Assembly: GCF_900187455.1 (NCBI RefSeq)
Contig: NZ_FYDX01000007.1
Location: 62,001-126,000 of the forward strand
Length of the DNA stretch: 64,000 nucleotides
Direction of reading: 5' to 3'
Source: Pseudomonas sp. Irchel 3E13
GTDB lineage: Bacteria; Pseudomonadota; Gammaproteobacteria; Pseudomonadales; Pseudomonadaceae
Positions within the stretch are counted from its first letter, which is position 1. Every line of letters begins with the position of its first letter. The position numbers and the translations under genes are program-made. Positions 26,493 to 36,580 of the stretch are shown here, piece by piece. The notes under the pieces were generated by a model that was not told where the DNA came from, searched no databases, and saw nothing but the letters and a program-made list of their open reading frames with translations.

Positions 26493-28394
26493 ATGAACCT
26501 ATTAGAAGAAAACCAACTGACCGACCTCGAACAGATGGTCGGTCTCAGCCGTCGCCGCTTCATCGGCGCCGGCGCCTTGTGTGGTGCGGCGCTGTTTCTC
26601 GGTGGCAACCTCCTCAGCCGCAGCGTGCTGGCCGATAGCGTCAGCGCCGCCAGCAGCACCCTGCTCGGCTTCGCCGGCATTCCCGCGTCGACCGCCGATG
26701 GCATCAGCCTGCCGCCGGGCTACAAGGCCTCGGTGCTGATCAGTTGGGGCCAGCCGCTGAGCGCCAAGGCGCCAGCCTTCGACCCGTCCGGCAAGGGCAC
26801 GGCCAAGGCCCAGGAAATCCAGTTCGGCGACAACAACGACGGCATGAGCCTGTTCCCCTTCCCCGGCGATGAACACCGGGCGCTGATGGCGATCAACAAC
26901 GAATACACCAACTACCGCTACCTGTTCGACCACGGTGGCCAGCCCGCCAACGCCGAAGACGTGCACAAGGCCCAGGCCGCCGAAGGCGTCTCGGTGATCG
27001 AAGTGCGGCGCAAGGACGGCCAGTGGCAGTTCGTCGAGGACTCGCCCTACAACCGCCGCATCCACGGCAACACGCCAATCCGCCTGAGCGGCCCGGCCGC
27101 CGGCGACGCCTGGCTGCGCACCGCCGCCGACAACAGCGCGACCAAGGTCCTCGGCACCTTCCAGAACTGCGCCAACGGCAAGACGCCGTGGGGCACCTAC
27201 CTGACCTGCGAAGAAAACTTCACCGACTGCTTCGGCAGCAGCGACCCACAGCAGGCGTTCGATGCCGCGCAAAAACGCTACGGCGCCTCGGTGACCGGCA
27301 AGGAAGTCGGCTGGCACCCGCACGACCCGCGCTTCGACCTGGCGAAGAACCCCAACGAACTGAACCGCCACGGCTGGGTGGTGGAAATCGACCCGTTCGA
27401 TCCGAAGTCCACGCCGGTCAAGCGCACCGCCCTCGGCCGCTTCAAGCACGAAAACGCCGCCCTCGGCGAAACCCGCGATGGCCGCGCGGTGGTGTACATG
27501 GGCGACGACGAGCGGGGCGAGTTCATCTACAAGTTCATCAGCCGTGACCGCATCGACCACAAAAACCCCACCGCCAACCGCAACCTGCTCGACCACGGCA
27601 CCTTGTATGTGGCGCGCTTCGATGAAGGCGACGGCAATCCCGGGCACCCGAAAGGCAAGGGCCAGTGGCTGGAACTGAGCCATGGCAAGAACGGCCTCAA
27701 CGCCGCCGCCGGCTTCGCCAGCCAGGCGCAAGTGTTGATCCACGCGCGCCTGGCCGCCAGCCTGCTCAAAGCCACGCGCATGGACCGCCCCGAGTGGATC
27801 GTGGTCAGCCCCAAGGACGGCCAGGTCTATTGCACCCTGACCAACAACGTCAAACGTGGCGAAGAAGGCCAACCGGTGGGCGGACCCAACCCACGCGAGA
27901 AGAACGTCTACGGCCAAATCCTGCGCTGGCGCGAAACCGCGGACGATCACGCCTCGATGACATTCGACTGGGACCTGTTCGTGGTCGCCGGCAACCCCGA
28001 GGTGCATCCGGGTGCGGCCAAGGGCGGCTCGACCAACGTCACCGCGCAGAACATGTTCAACAGCCCTGACGGCCTGGGTTTCGATGCGGATGGCCGGCTG
28101 TGGATCCTCACGGATGGCGACTACAGCAACGCCGGAGATTTCGCCGGCATGGGCAACAACCAGATGCTCTGCGCCGACCCGGCGACTGGCGAAATCCGTC
28201 GCTTCATGGTCGGGCCGGTGGCGTGTGAAGTGACCGGTATCGCCTTCGCGCCGGACCAGAAGACCCTGTTCGTCGGTATCCAGCACCCGGGTGAAACCGG
28301 CGGCTCGACCTTCCCCGAGCACTTGCCGAACGGCAAGCCTCGCTCGTCGGTGATGGCGATTGTGCGCGAGGATGGCGGGGTGATCGGCGCCTGA
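26493..28394 (+). CDS. PhoX-family phosphatase, Tat-exported
   Basis: The 633-residue protein belongs to the PhoX/DUF839 family of calcium- and iron-dependent alkaline phosphatases that release phosphate from organic esters outside the cytoplasm. The N-terminus has a twin-arginine signal (SRRRFIGAGALCGAALFLGG, residues about 19-39). Family blocks include INNEYTNYRYLF, CEENFTDCFG, HPHDPRFD with W before it, NRHGWVVEIDPFD, GRFKHENAA, YMGDDERGEFIYKF and SPDGLGFDADGRLWI. Substrate preference is not visible. A CTGTCAT overlaps the start codon, but I see no proper Pho box. It is followed by a REP pair. Confidence 0.9.
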   Translation: MNLLEENQLTDLEQMVGLSRRRFIGAGALCGAALFLGGNLLSRSVLADSVSAASSTLLGFAGIPASTADGISLPPGYKASVLISWGQPLSAKAPAFDPSGKGTAKAQEIQFGDNNDGMSLFPFPGDEHRALMAINNEYTNYRYLFDHGGQPANAEDVHKAQAAEGVSVIEVRRKDGQWQFVEDSPYNRRIHGNTPIRLSGPAAGDAWLRTAADNSATKVLGTFQNCANGKTPWGTYLTCEENFTDCFGSSDPQQAFDAAQKRYGASVTGKEVGWHPHDPRFDLAKNPNELNRHGWVVEIDPFDPKSTPVKRTALGRFKHENAALGETRDGRAVVYMGDDERGEFIYKFISRDRIDHKNPTANRNLLDHGTLYVARFDEGDGNPGHPKGKGQWLELSHGKNGLNAAAGFASQAQVLIHARLAASLLKATRMDRPEWIVVSPKDGQVYCTLTNNVKRGEEGQPVGGPNPREKNVYGQILRWRETADDHASMTFDWDLFVVAGNPEVHPGAAKGGSTNVTAQNMFNSPDGLGFDADGRLWILTDGDYSNAGDFAGMGNNQMLCADPATGEIRRFMVGPVACEVTGIAFAPDQKTLFVGIQHPGETGGSTFPEHLPNGKPRSSVMAIVREDGGVIGA

Positions 28395-28415
28395 TCCCGT
28401 CACAAAAAAATCCTC

Positions 28416-28500
28416 TGTAGGAGCGAGCTTGCTCGCGAAGGGCCACCAGGCGGCCTCGGAGCCGCTAATGCCGCCCTTCGCGAGCAAGCTCGCTCCTACA
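28416..28500. repeat. REP inverted pair after the PhoX gene
   Basis: Arms at 28416-28442 and 28474-28500 are exact complements (27 bases, core GAGCGAGCTTGCTCGCGAAGG) separated by 31 bases that can pair weakly (GGCGGC region). It lies between the PhoX and srkA genes. Confidence 0.9.
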
Positions 28501-28569
28501 AGGTTTGCGCCCTGAGTTACCATGCCGAATCGATGCGGCCGCTCACCTGCCGCACAGCCGGAGTCGCGC

Positions 28570-29544
28570 ATGTCTCATCCCTTCAATACCCTCACTCCCG
28601 ATCTGGTCCTGGATGCCATTGAAAGCCAGGACCTGCTCAGCGACGCGCGGGTGCTGGCCCTGAACAGCTATGAGAACCGCGTCTATCAGGTCGGCATCGA
28701 AGACGCCGAGCCGGTGATCGCCAAGTTCTACCGGCCTGACCGCTGGACCGACGCCGCGATTCTTGAAGAACATGCCTTCACCGCCGAACTGGCCGATTGC
28801 GAAGTGCCGGTCGTCGCGCCGCTGGCGCACAACGGCAAGACCCTGTTCGAGCACGCCGGTTTCCGCTTCGCGCTGTTCCCGCGCCGCGGTGGCCGCGCGC
28901 CGGAGCCGGGCAACCTGGATCAGCTCTACCGCCTTGGCCAATTGCTTGGCCGCCTGCACGCGGTGGGCGCCACCCGTCCATTCGCCCACCGGGAACACCT
29001 TGCGGTGGATAACTTCGGCCACGCCTCGCTGGCCACCCTGCTCGACGGCGGGTTCGTGCCGAAGAGTCTGCTGCCGGCCTTCGAATCCGTGGCGCGCGAC
29101 CTGCTCAAGCGCATCGAGGCCATCTACGCCCGCACTCCGCACAAGCTCACTCGCCTGCACGGCGACTGCCACCCCGGCAACATGATGTGCCGCGACGACG
29201 TATTCCATATCGTCGACCTCGATGACTGCCGCATGGGCCCTGCCGTGCAGGACCTGTGGATGATGCTGGCCGGCAACCGCGAAGAACGCCTGGGCCAGTT
29301 GGCCGAGCTGATGGACGGCTACAACGAATTCCACGACTTCGACCCGCGTGAGCTGGCCCTGATCGAACCCCTGCGCGGCCTGCGCCTGTTGCACTACAGC
29401 GCCTGGCTGGCACGGCGCTGGGACGACCCGGCGTTCCCGCGCAGCTTCCCCTGGTTCGGCCAGGAGCGTTACTGGGGCGACCAGATTCTCGCCCTGCGCG
29501 AACAGTGCGCGGCGCTGGACGAAGCGCCGCTGAAATTGTTCTAA
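28570..29544 (+). CDS. srkA: Stress response kinase A (YihE/SrkA)
   Basis: The 324-residue protein belongs to the choline-kinase-like Ser/Thr kinase family of E. coli SrkA, which protects against programmed death after stress. The catalytic loop HGDCHPGNMM begins at residue 197 and the metal-binding motif is IVDLDDCRMGP; an N-terminal lysine lies in PVIAKFYRPDRW. The length matches E. coli SrkA (328). The ATG at 28570 gives the family start; 16 more codons upstream are open but lie close to the REP pair. Confidence 0.93.
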   Translation: MSHPFNTLTPDLVLDAIESQDLLSDARVLALNSYENRVYQVGIEDAEPVIAKFYRPDRWTDAAILEEHAFTAELADCEVPVVAPLAHNGKTLFEHAGFRFALFPRRGGRAPEPGNLDQLYRLGQLLGRLHAVGATRPFAHREHLAVDNFGHASLATLLDGGFVPKSLLPAFESVARDLLKRIEAIYARTPHKLTRLHGDCHPGNMMCRDDVFHIVDLDDCRMGPAVQDLWMMLAGNREERLGQLAELMDGYNEFHDFDPRELALIEPLRGLRLLHYSAWLARRWDDPAFPRSFPWFGQERYWGDQILALREQCAALDEAPLKLF

Positions 29545-29604
29545 ATGTGTCTGGCGCTCTGTCTACAATGGCGGCGTATTTAGCTAGCTAAGCAAGGAAC
29601 CTGC

Positions 29605-30492
<888 letters not shown>

Positions 30493-30513
30493 TCAAAAAA
30501 TGTACAAACCTGC

Positions 30514-30538
30514 GGAGGCCACGCCGTTCGTGGCCTCC
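30514..30538. terminator. Hairpin after rarD
   Basis: A perfect 10-bp stem GGAGGCCACG / CGTGGCCTCC with loop CCGTT begins 22 bases after the rarD stop. There is no U-run downstream on the plus strand, so it may act with Rho or in both directions between convergent genes. Confidence 0.65.
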
Positions 30539-30555
30539 AGCAACCTCTCCCAAGG

Positions 30556-30677
30556 TTATCCACACCCTCATCCCCGTGCTTTGTGCACAAGCCCCTGAAT
30601 TCTGGTGATTTTTTGCTCAAACGCCGGAAAGCCACGGCCCGTGTGGCCTGGCGCCGTGACTCCCCAGCTTATCCACA
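30556..30677 (+). other. DnaA-box cluster between convergent genes
   Basis: Two perfect DnaA boxes TTATCCACA occur at 30556-30564 and 30669-30677. A variant TTGTGCACA lies at 30581-30589, and two reverse TTATCC hexamers lie nearby (in GGGATAAG near 30700 and GGGATAAC near 30725). The 237-base gap is between convergent rarD and the GcvR-like gene, so promoter control is an unlikely explanation. Confidence 0.6.
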
Positions 30678-30729
30678 GGCGGGTCCCCGATAAAACGGGA
30701 TAAGTGAAACAGCAGGGAATTGGGGATAA

Positions 30730-31248
30730 CTACTCTTCCGGGCGCAGTTCCAGGTCCACCATCAGGTCGTCGGCGAGCGCTTCGAGACGCGACTGCAAGT
30801 CATCCAGCGACAGGGTCAGCGGCACAGCAAGCAATGCATCGGCGTGAAACAGGGGTTCACTGCTCATCGGCGCCGGCCGTACATCCGTGCTCAAGCGCTC
30901 GACGTTGACGCCCTGCTCGGCCAGCAGACGAGTGATGTCGCGGACAATACCGGGACGGTCATTGCCCACCAGGCTCATGGCAATGGGTTTCCAGGTGCAG
31001 GACGGTTCGATACCGCTTTCCGCGATCAGCACACGGATGCCGCGCTCGCCCAACGCCTGCAAGGCGTCCACCAGTTCTTCGTGGGATTCGGCCGGCACCG
31101 CCACCCGCAGGATCCCGGCGAACTGCCCGGCCATCCGTGACATGCGGCTTTCCAGCCAATTGCCATTATGCTCGGCGATGCATTGAGCGATACGCTCCAC
31201 CTGGCCGGCCTTGTCGGCGGCGATGACAGTGAGTACAAGATGATTCAC
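30730..31248 (-). CDS. ACT-domain protein, glycine cleavage repressor (GcvR)-like
   Basis: The 172-residue protein consists of two ACT domains (about 3-75 and 90-165), the architecture of GcvR, which binds glycine and antagonises GcvA. The first begins VNHLVLTVIAADKAGQVERIAQCIAEHNGNW and the second MSLVGNDRPGIVRDITRLLAEQGVNVE, each quoted in part. I take the GTG at 31248 as start, with AGAGG eight bases upstream; the frame is open for 61 more codons but they do not resemble the family. No gcv genes are in the window, so the target is inferred from homology only. Confidence 0.85.
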   Translation of the reverse strand: MNHLVLTVIAADKAGQVERIAQCIAEHNGNWLESRMSRMAGQFAGILRVAVPAESHEELVDALQALGERGIRVLIAESGIEPSCTWKPIAMSLVGNDRPGIVRDITRLLAEQGVNVERLSTDVRPAPMSSEPLFHADALLAVPLTLSLDDLQSRLEALADDLMVDLELRPEE

Positions 31249-31688
31249 GCGGACGACCTCTGCTGGAAAACCCGTGGAAACGCCCATGGCAACGGCGCGC
31301 CGGGAAAGTATAGGCAAGGCGCGGCAACCTGCCGCAGGCCTTTCGAAAATCAAATCGTGTACTGTTTTAAGATTTATCTGGAACAATCCACACAAATTTT
31401 GCGAACATACGCCTTCCCAGCGTGACCCCATGCGACCAAACGGTCGCAGAACGACGTATTTAGTCTAATTTTCACAAGCGCAGCGCATCATGTAGTATGC
31501 CGCGGCGCGGACTACAAAACGTTCCGATCCGATGTCTGCCAAGCGCCTGTGAAAATGCGCAACCGCCCGCCAGCCCGTCTGGAAGGCCGCACCCAGTCGC
31601 CCGCAAGGGCATGCCCTGGTGCCGTGTTTAGAGAAGCGCGTAAGGCATAAATAGAAAAGCGTAATAGCTGAGCAGAGTGAGGCAAGCA
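31249..31688. other. 440-base intergenic region between GcvR-like gene and glcB
   Basis: This long divergent spacer holds no convincing gene. It contains an 18-base inverted repeat TGCGACC-AAAC-GGTCGCA (31431-31448), the glcB promoter candidate at 31471-31498, and a palindrome GGGCATGCCC in the presumed glcB leader. The region of 31345-31395 is AT-rich and could hold the opposing promoter. Confidence 0.6.
31471..31498 (+). promoter_or_regulatory. Candidate glcB promoter
   Basis: TTCACA (31471-31476), a 16-base spacer and TAGTAT (31493-31498) form a fair sigma70 promoter, implying a leader of about 185 bases before the glcB ATG. The inverted repeat at 31431-31448 lies just upstream of the -35 and could be an activator or repressor site. 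Confidence 0.45.
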
Positions 31689-33866
31689 ATGACTGAACAC
31701 GTTCAAGTCGGTGGCCTTCAGGTCGCCAAAGTCCTGTTCGACTTCGTGAACAACGAAGCCATTCCCGGAACCGGCGTCAGCGCCGAGAAGTTCTGGGCAG
31801 GTGCGGAAAAGATCATCCACGACCTCGCTCCAAAGAACAAAGCCCTGCTGAGCAAACGCGACACCCTGCAAGCGCAGATCGATGCCTGGCACCAGGCGCG
31901 CAAAGGCCAGGCCCACGACGCCGTGGCTTACAAAGCATTCCTTCAGGAAATTGGTTATCTGCTGCCAGAAGCATCGGATTTCCAGCTCTCCACCCAGAAC
32001 GTGGACGACGAAATCGCCCGCATGGCCGGCCCGCAGCTGGTCGTCCCGGTGATGAACGCCCGCTTCGCCCTGAACGCCTCCAACGCTCGCTGGGGCTCGC
32101 TGTATGACGCGCTCTACGGCACCGACGTGATCAGCGAAGCCGATGGCGCGGAAAAAGGCAAAGGCTACAACAAGGTTCGCGGCGACAAGGTCATCGCCTT
32201 CGCCCGCGCCTTCCTCGACGAGTCCGCGCCACTGGCCGCCGGCTCCCATGTCGACGCCACCCGCTACAGCATCGACGGCGGCAAGCTGATCGTCGCCCTC
32301 AAAGGCGGCAGCAACAGCGGCCTGCGTGACGACGCGCAACTGATCGGCTTCCAGGGCCAGGCTTCCGAGCCAACCGGCATCCTGCTCAAGCACAACGGCC
32401 TGCACTTCGAGATCCAGATCGATCCAACCACCCCGGTCGGCCAGACCGACGCCGCCGGCGTGAAAGACGTCCTGGTCGAAGCCGCACTGACCACCATCAT
32501 GGACTGCGAAGACTCCGTGGCAGCCGTCGATGCCGACGACAAGGTCGTGGTCTACCGCAACTGGCTCGGCCTGATGAAGGGCGACCTGGCGGAAAGCGTG
32601 AGCAAGGCCGGCCAGACGTTCACCCGCACCATGAACCCGGACCGCGAATACACCGCGCCCAATGGCGGCACCGTCACCCTGCACGGTCGTTCGCTGCTGT
32701 TCGTGCGTAACGTCGGCCACCTGATGACCATCGACGCGATCCTCGACAAGGACGGTAACGAAGTGCCGGAAGGCATCCTCGACGGCCTGGTCACCAACCT
32801 CGCGGCGATCCACAACCTCAACGGCAGCGCCACCCGCAAGAACAGCCGCACCGGTTCGGTCTACATCGTCAAACCGAAGATGCACGGCCCGGAAGAAGCG
32901 GCGTTCACCAACGAGCTGTTCGGCCGCATCGAAGACATGCTGGGCCTGCCGCACAACACCCTGAAAGTCGGGATCATGGACGAGGAGCGCCGCACCACGG
33001 TCAACCTCAAGGCCTGCATCAAGGCTGCCAGCGAGCGCGTGGTGTTCATCAACACCGGCTTCCTCGACCGTACCGGTGACGAAATCCACACCTCGATGGA
33101 AGCCGGCGCCATGGTGCGCAAGGGCGCCATGAAGACGCAGAAGTGGATCGGCGCCTACGAAAACTCCAACGTCGACATCGGCCTGGCTGCTGGCCTTCAA
33201 GGTCGCGCACAGATCGGTAAAGGCATGTGGGCCATGCCGGACCTGATGGCCGACATGCTCGAGCAGAAGATCGCTCACCCGCTGGCCGGTGCCAACACCG
33301 CCTGGGTGCCGTCGCCGACTGCCGCTGCACTGCACGTGCTGCACTACCACAAGGTCGACGTGTTCGCCCGTCAGGCTGAACTGGCCAAGCGCGCACCGGC
33401 TTCGGTCGATGACATCCTGACCATCCCGCTGGCACCGGACACCAACTGGTCCGCCGACGAAATCCGCAACGAGCTGGACAACAACGCCCAAGGCATCCTC
33501 GGCTACGTGGTTCGCTGGATCGACCAGGGCGTGGGTTGCTCGAAAGTGCCGGACATCAACGATGTCGGCCTGATGGAAGACCGCGCCACCCTGCGTATCT
33601 CCGCCCAACTGCTGGCCAACTGGCTGCGTCATGGCGTGGTGAGCGAGGAGCAGGTGCTGGAAAGCCTCAAGCGCATGGCCCCGGTGGTGGACAAGCAGAA
33701 CGCCAACGACCCGCTGTACCGCCCGCTGGCGCCAGACTTCGACAACAACATCGCCTTCCAGGCGGCGGTCGAGCTGGTCGTCGAAGGCACCAAGCAGCCG
33801 AACGGCTACACCGAGCCGGTGCTGCATCGTCGTCGTCGTGAGTACAAGGCGCGTAACAGTCTCTGA
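31689..33866 (+). CDS. glcB: Malate synthase G
   Basis: This enzyme condenses glyoxylate with acetyl-CoA to malate, the second step of the glyoxylate shunt and of glycolate use. The 725-residue length is typical of isoform G. Visible signatures include [15 protein letters not shown] with the magnesium acids, [43 protein letters not shown] and the C-terminal [16 protein letters not shown] segment, here [12 protein letters not shown]. The ATG at 31689 with GAGG upstream is preferred over one four codons earlier. It is transcribed alone and no glc operon neighbours occur here, which is usual in Pseudomonas. Confidence 0.97.
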   Translation: MTEHVQVGGLQVAKVLFDFVNNEAIPGTGVSAEKFWAGAEKIIHDLAPKNKALLSKRDTLQAQIDAWHQARKGQAHDAVAYKAFLQEIGYLLPEASDFQLSTQNVDDEIARMAGPQLVVPVMNARFALNASNARWGSLYDALYGTDVISEADGAEKGKGYNKVRGDKVIAFARAFLDESAPLAAGSHVDATRYSIDGGKLIVALKGGSNSGLRDDAQLIGFQGQASEPTGILLKHNGLHFEIQIDPTTPVGQTDAAGVKDVLVEAALTTIMDCEDSVAAVDADDKVVVYRNWLGLMKGDLAESVSKAGQTFTRTMNPDREYTAPNGGTVTLHGRSLLFVRNVGHLMTIDAILDKDGNEVPEGILDGLVTNLAAIHNLNGSATRKNSRTGSVYIVKPKMHGPEEAAFTNELFGRIEDMLGLPHNTLKVGIMDEERRTTVNLKACIKAASERVVFINTGFLDRTGDEIHTSMEAGAMVRKGAMKTQKWIGAYENSNVDIGLAAGLQGRAQIGKGMWAMPDLMADMLEQKIAHPLAGANTAWVPSPTAAALHVLHYHKVDVFARQAELAKRAPASVDDILTIPLAPDTNWSADEIRNELDNNAQGILGYVVRWIDQGVGCSKVPDINDVGLMEDRATLRISAQLLANWLRHGVVSEEQVLESLKRMAPVVDKQNANDPLYRPLAPDFDNNIAFQAAVELVVEGTKQPNGYTEPVLHRRRREYKARNSL

Positions 33867-33902
33867 TCGCAGGCGCTGAATGTGGGGCTGCTGTGCAGCC
33901 TG

Positions 33903-33983
33903 ATCGCGAGCAAGCTCGCTCCTACAGGTTCGTACAATGTAGGCGCGAGCCGAAGCGTCGCGATGGGGCCGCAAAGCGGCCCC
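33903..33983. repeat. REP pair plus GC hairpin after glcB
   Basis: A full REP arm at 33903-33926 is followed by a degenerate inverted partner at 33938-33966 (TGTAGGCGCGAGCCGAAGCG...). A terminator-like hairpin GGGGCCGC-AAA-GCGGCCCC follows at 33965-33983. The same REP-then-hairpin order recurs near 48.9 kb. It separates glcB from the convergent receiver gene. Confidence 0.8.
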
Positions 33984-33986
33984 CGT

Positions 33987-34433
33987 TCATTCCTGAATCC
34001 CCAACTCCCGCCGCACCAACTCCATCAGCTTGTCCACATCGATCGGCTTGAGCAGAAAATCCACCACGCTCAAATGCATCGCCGTGATCGCGTCCTGTAC
34101 GTCGGCATCGCCGGAAATGATGATGATCGGCAGTTGCGCCCACTCCGATTCGCGCACCTTGCGAATCAGCTCCAGGCCATCGAACGGCCCCATCCGCAAA
34201 TCCGTGATCAACAAACCAATGCGCCGGTCGCTCGCGATGACCAGCAGTGCATCGTCAGCAGCGGTCAACGTTACACACTCGATACCGTGGAACTCGAGGA
34301 TCTCGGCCAGCAGCGCGCGGGCGTCTTCGTCGTCATCGACGATCAGCACTTTCTGCGGGCTGGCTGGGGGCGCCGTAAGCTCCGCCAGCGCCGCACGTTC
34401 GGCGTCGCTCAGTAAATCATCGTGATCGGGCAT
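33987..34433 (-). CDS. Stand-alone receiver-domain response regulator
   Basis: The 148-residue protein has a short acidic N-terminal extension (about 27 residues) and one receiver domain: the VLIVDDDEDARALL acid cluster, phosphoacceptor D78 in LLITDLRM, IIIISGDADV with the switch serine, and the lysine in DFLLKPID. There is no output domain, so it probably acts by protein contacts. A start at 34490 would add 19 residues (MRSELDLRDILQVT...); neither ATG has a strong ribosome site. It is divergent from the cNMP/CBS protein gene at 34633, leaving about 200 bases for promoters. No histidine kinase lies next to it. Confidence 0.85.
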   Translation of the reverse strand: MPDHDDLLSDAERAALAELTAPPASPQKVLIVDDDEDARALLAEILEFHGIECVTLTAADDALLVIASDRRIGLLITDLRMGPFDGLELIRKVRESEWAQLPIIIISGDADVQDAITAMHLSVVDFLLKPIDVDKLMELVRRELGIQE

Positions 34434-34632
34434 GGATGTCTCATCGTCGGTGACCTGCAGAATGTCCCGTAAATCAAGTTCAGACCGCATTCGGAGTGCT
34501 TGCAACCTGTATTTCGTCCGGCACCCCTCCCTTAGACTTACGTCCAATGGGCACCGGGTAGCCCGCAGCCGACCATGAAGGCAATAACAACAAAACGGTT
34601 TCCCTGGACGAAACCCTGGAACGGTCACGCCG

Positions 34633-36570
34633 ATGAGCAAAATGGACGCTTTCACCCAAGCCGGGAAAACTGCAGTGATGCAGAACATCCAGGGCACCAT
34701 GCAGTTCCTGCAACGCTTCCCGCCGTTCAATCAGATGGAAAATGCCCATCTGGCCTATCTGGTCGAGCAGTGCCAACTGCGGTTCTACGCGGCCGGCGAC
34801 AGCATCATCAAGCCCGCTGACGGCCCGGTCGAGCACTTTTATATCGTCAAACAGGGTCGCGTGGTCGGCGAACGCACCCATGTGGTCAAGGGCGACACTG
34901 AAACCACCTTCGAAATCGCCCGCGGCGAATGCTTCCCGCTGGCCGCCCTGCTGGGCGAGCGCGCCACCCGCACCGAGCACGTGGCCGGCGAAGACACGTT
35001 TTGCCTGCAACTGAACAAAGCCGCGTTTATCCGCCTGTTCGCCTTGTCCGAAGTGTTCCGCGATTTTGCCCTGCGCGGCGTCAGCAGCCTGCTCGACCAG
35101 GTCAACCAGCAGGTCCAGCGCCGCGCGGTGGAAACCCTCGGCAACCAGTATTCGCTGAACACCCGCCTCGGCGAACTGGCCATGCGCCACCCGGTGGCCT
35201 GTACGCCGCAGACCAGCCTGCGCGAAGCGGTACGGCTGATGGATGAAACCCAGGTCGGCAGCATCGTGATCGTCGACGAAGAGCGCTTCCCCGTGGGCAT
35301 CTTCACCCTGCGCGACCTGCGTCAGGTGGTGGCCCGGGCCGAGACCGACTTCGACTCGGCGGTGTCCGGCCACATGACCGCCTCGCCGTTCTACCTCACG
35401 CCCCAGGCCAGCGCCTTCGACGCCGCCATCGCCATGACCGAACGGCATATCGCCCACGTCTGTCTGGTGGAAGACCGGCGCCTGTGCGGCGTGGTGTCCG
35501 AGCGCGATCTGTTTTCCCTGCAACGGGTCGATCTGGTCCATCTGGCCCGCACCATCCGCAGCGCGCCGCGCCTGGAAAGCCTGGTGGCGATGCGCGGCGA
35601 AATCGGCCAGCTTGTGGAACGCATGCTGGCCCACGGCGCGTCCTCGACGCAGATCACCCACATCATCACCCTGCTCAACGACCACACCGTGTGCCGGGTG
35701 ATCGAACTGGCGATCGAGGAAAAGGGCGACCCGGGCGTGCCATTCACCTGGCTCTGCTTCGGCAGCGAGGGCCGCCGCGAACAGACGCTGCACACCGACC
35801 AGGACAACGGCATCATCTTCGACGCCCGCGATGCGGCCGAAGCCGCCGAAATTCGCGGGCGCCTGCTGCCGCTGGCGCAACATATCAACCAGGGCCTGGC
35901 GCAGTGCGGTTTCAGCCTGTGCAAGGGCAACATCATGGCCGGCAATCCCGAGCTGTGCCTGTCGCGGGCCGAATGGGCGCGGCGCTTCGCCGCCTTTATC
36001 CGCGAGGCGACCCCGGAAAACCTGCTGGCTTCGAGCATCTATTTCGACCTGCGGGTGGTCTGGGGCAACGACGACAGTTGCGAACAACTGCGCCAGAGCG
36101 TCCTCGACCAGGTCGCCGACAATCGCCTGTTCCAACGCATGATGGCGGACAACGCGCTGCGCCAGAAACCGCCGGTGGGGCGCTTCCGCGAGTTCGTCCT
36201 GACCCGCAGCGGCAACGACAAGGCCGCCACCCTCGACCTCAAGGTCCAGGGCCTGACGCCCTTCGTCGACGGCGCGCGGCTGTTGGCCCTGGCCAACGGC
36301 ATCAGCGCCAACAACACCCTTGAGCGCCTGCGCCAACTGGTGGCAAAGGAAGTCATCGACCCGCTGGACGGCGGCGCCTTCGAAGAGGCTTACCACTTCA
36401 TCCAGCAGACCCGCATGCAGCAGCACCAGTTGCAGACCCGGCAAAACCTGCCCTACTCCAACCGCGTCGACCCGGACAGCCTCAACGACCTCGACCGGCG
36501 CATCCTGCGTGAATCGCTGCGTCAGGCCCAACGCCTGCAAAGCAGCCTGGCCCTGCGTTACCAACTGTGA
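34633..36570 (+). CDS. cNMP-binding / CBS / DUF294 nucleotidyltransferase-like protein
   Basis: The 645-residue cytoplasmic protein combines an N-terminal cyclic-nucleotide-binding domain (about 20-135), two CBS repeats (about 170-300, with RHPVACTPQTSLREAVRLM and GSIVIVDEERFPVGIFTLRDL, quoted in part), a DUF294 GlnD-like nucleotidyltransferase core whose GSEGRREQTLHTDQDNGII motif starts near residue 377, and a C-terminal DUF294_C helical domain (about 480-630). The intact GS-E-TDQDN motif suggests it could transfer a nucleotide to a protein partner under control of a nucleotide ligand; neither substrate nor ligand is known to me. The exonuclease gene follows after 10 bases. Confidence 0.9.
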   Translation: MSKMDAFTQAGKTAVMQNIQGTMQFLQRFPPFNQMENAHLAYLVEQCQLRFYAAGDSIIKPADGPVEHFYIVKQGRVVGERTHVVKGDTETTFEIARGECFPLAALLGERATRTEHVAGEDTFCLQLNKAAFIRLFALSEVFRDFALRGVSSLLDQVNQQVQRRAVETLGNQYSLNTRLGELAMRHPVACTPQTSLREAVRLMDETQVGSIVIVDEERFPVGIFTLRDLRQVVARAETDFDSAVSGHMTASPFYLTPQASAFDAAIAMTERHIAHVCLVEDRRLCGVVSERDLFSLQRVDLVHLARTIRSAPRLESLVAMRGEIGQLVERMLAHGASSTQITHIITLLNDHTVCRVIELAIEEKGDPGVPFTWLCFGSEGRREQTLHTDQDNGIIFDARDAAEAAEIRGRLLPLAQHINQGLAQCGFSLCKGNIMAGNPELCLSRAEWARRFAAFIREATPENLLASSIYFDLRVVWGNDDSCEQLRQSVLDQVADNRLFQRMMADNALRQKPPVGRFREFVLTRSGNDKAATLDLKVQGLTPFVDGARLLALANGISANNTLERLRQLVAKEVIDPLDGGAFEEAYHFIQQTRMQQHQLQTRQNLPYSNRVDPDSLNDLDRRILRESLRQAQRLQSSLALRYQL

Positions 36571-36580
36571 GTTTTCAGCT

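Noticed and set aside
26443..26494. Possible Pho box before the PhoX-type gene (ATGTCAT and a CTGTCAT at the start codon)
   Set aside because: The two half-sites are not 11 bases apart in tandem as a Pho box needs; the bases at the required position do not match.
28416..28500. Repeat clusters as a CRISPR array
   Set aside because: The repeats are inverted pairs, not direct repeats with unique spacers, and there are no cas genes. They are REP elements.
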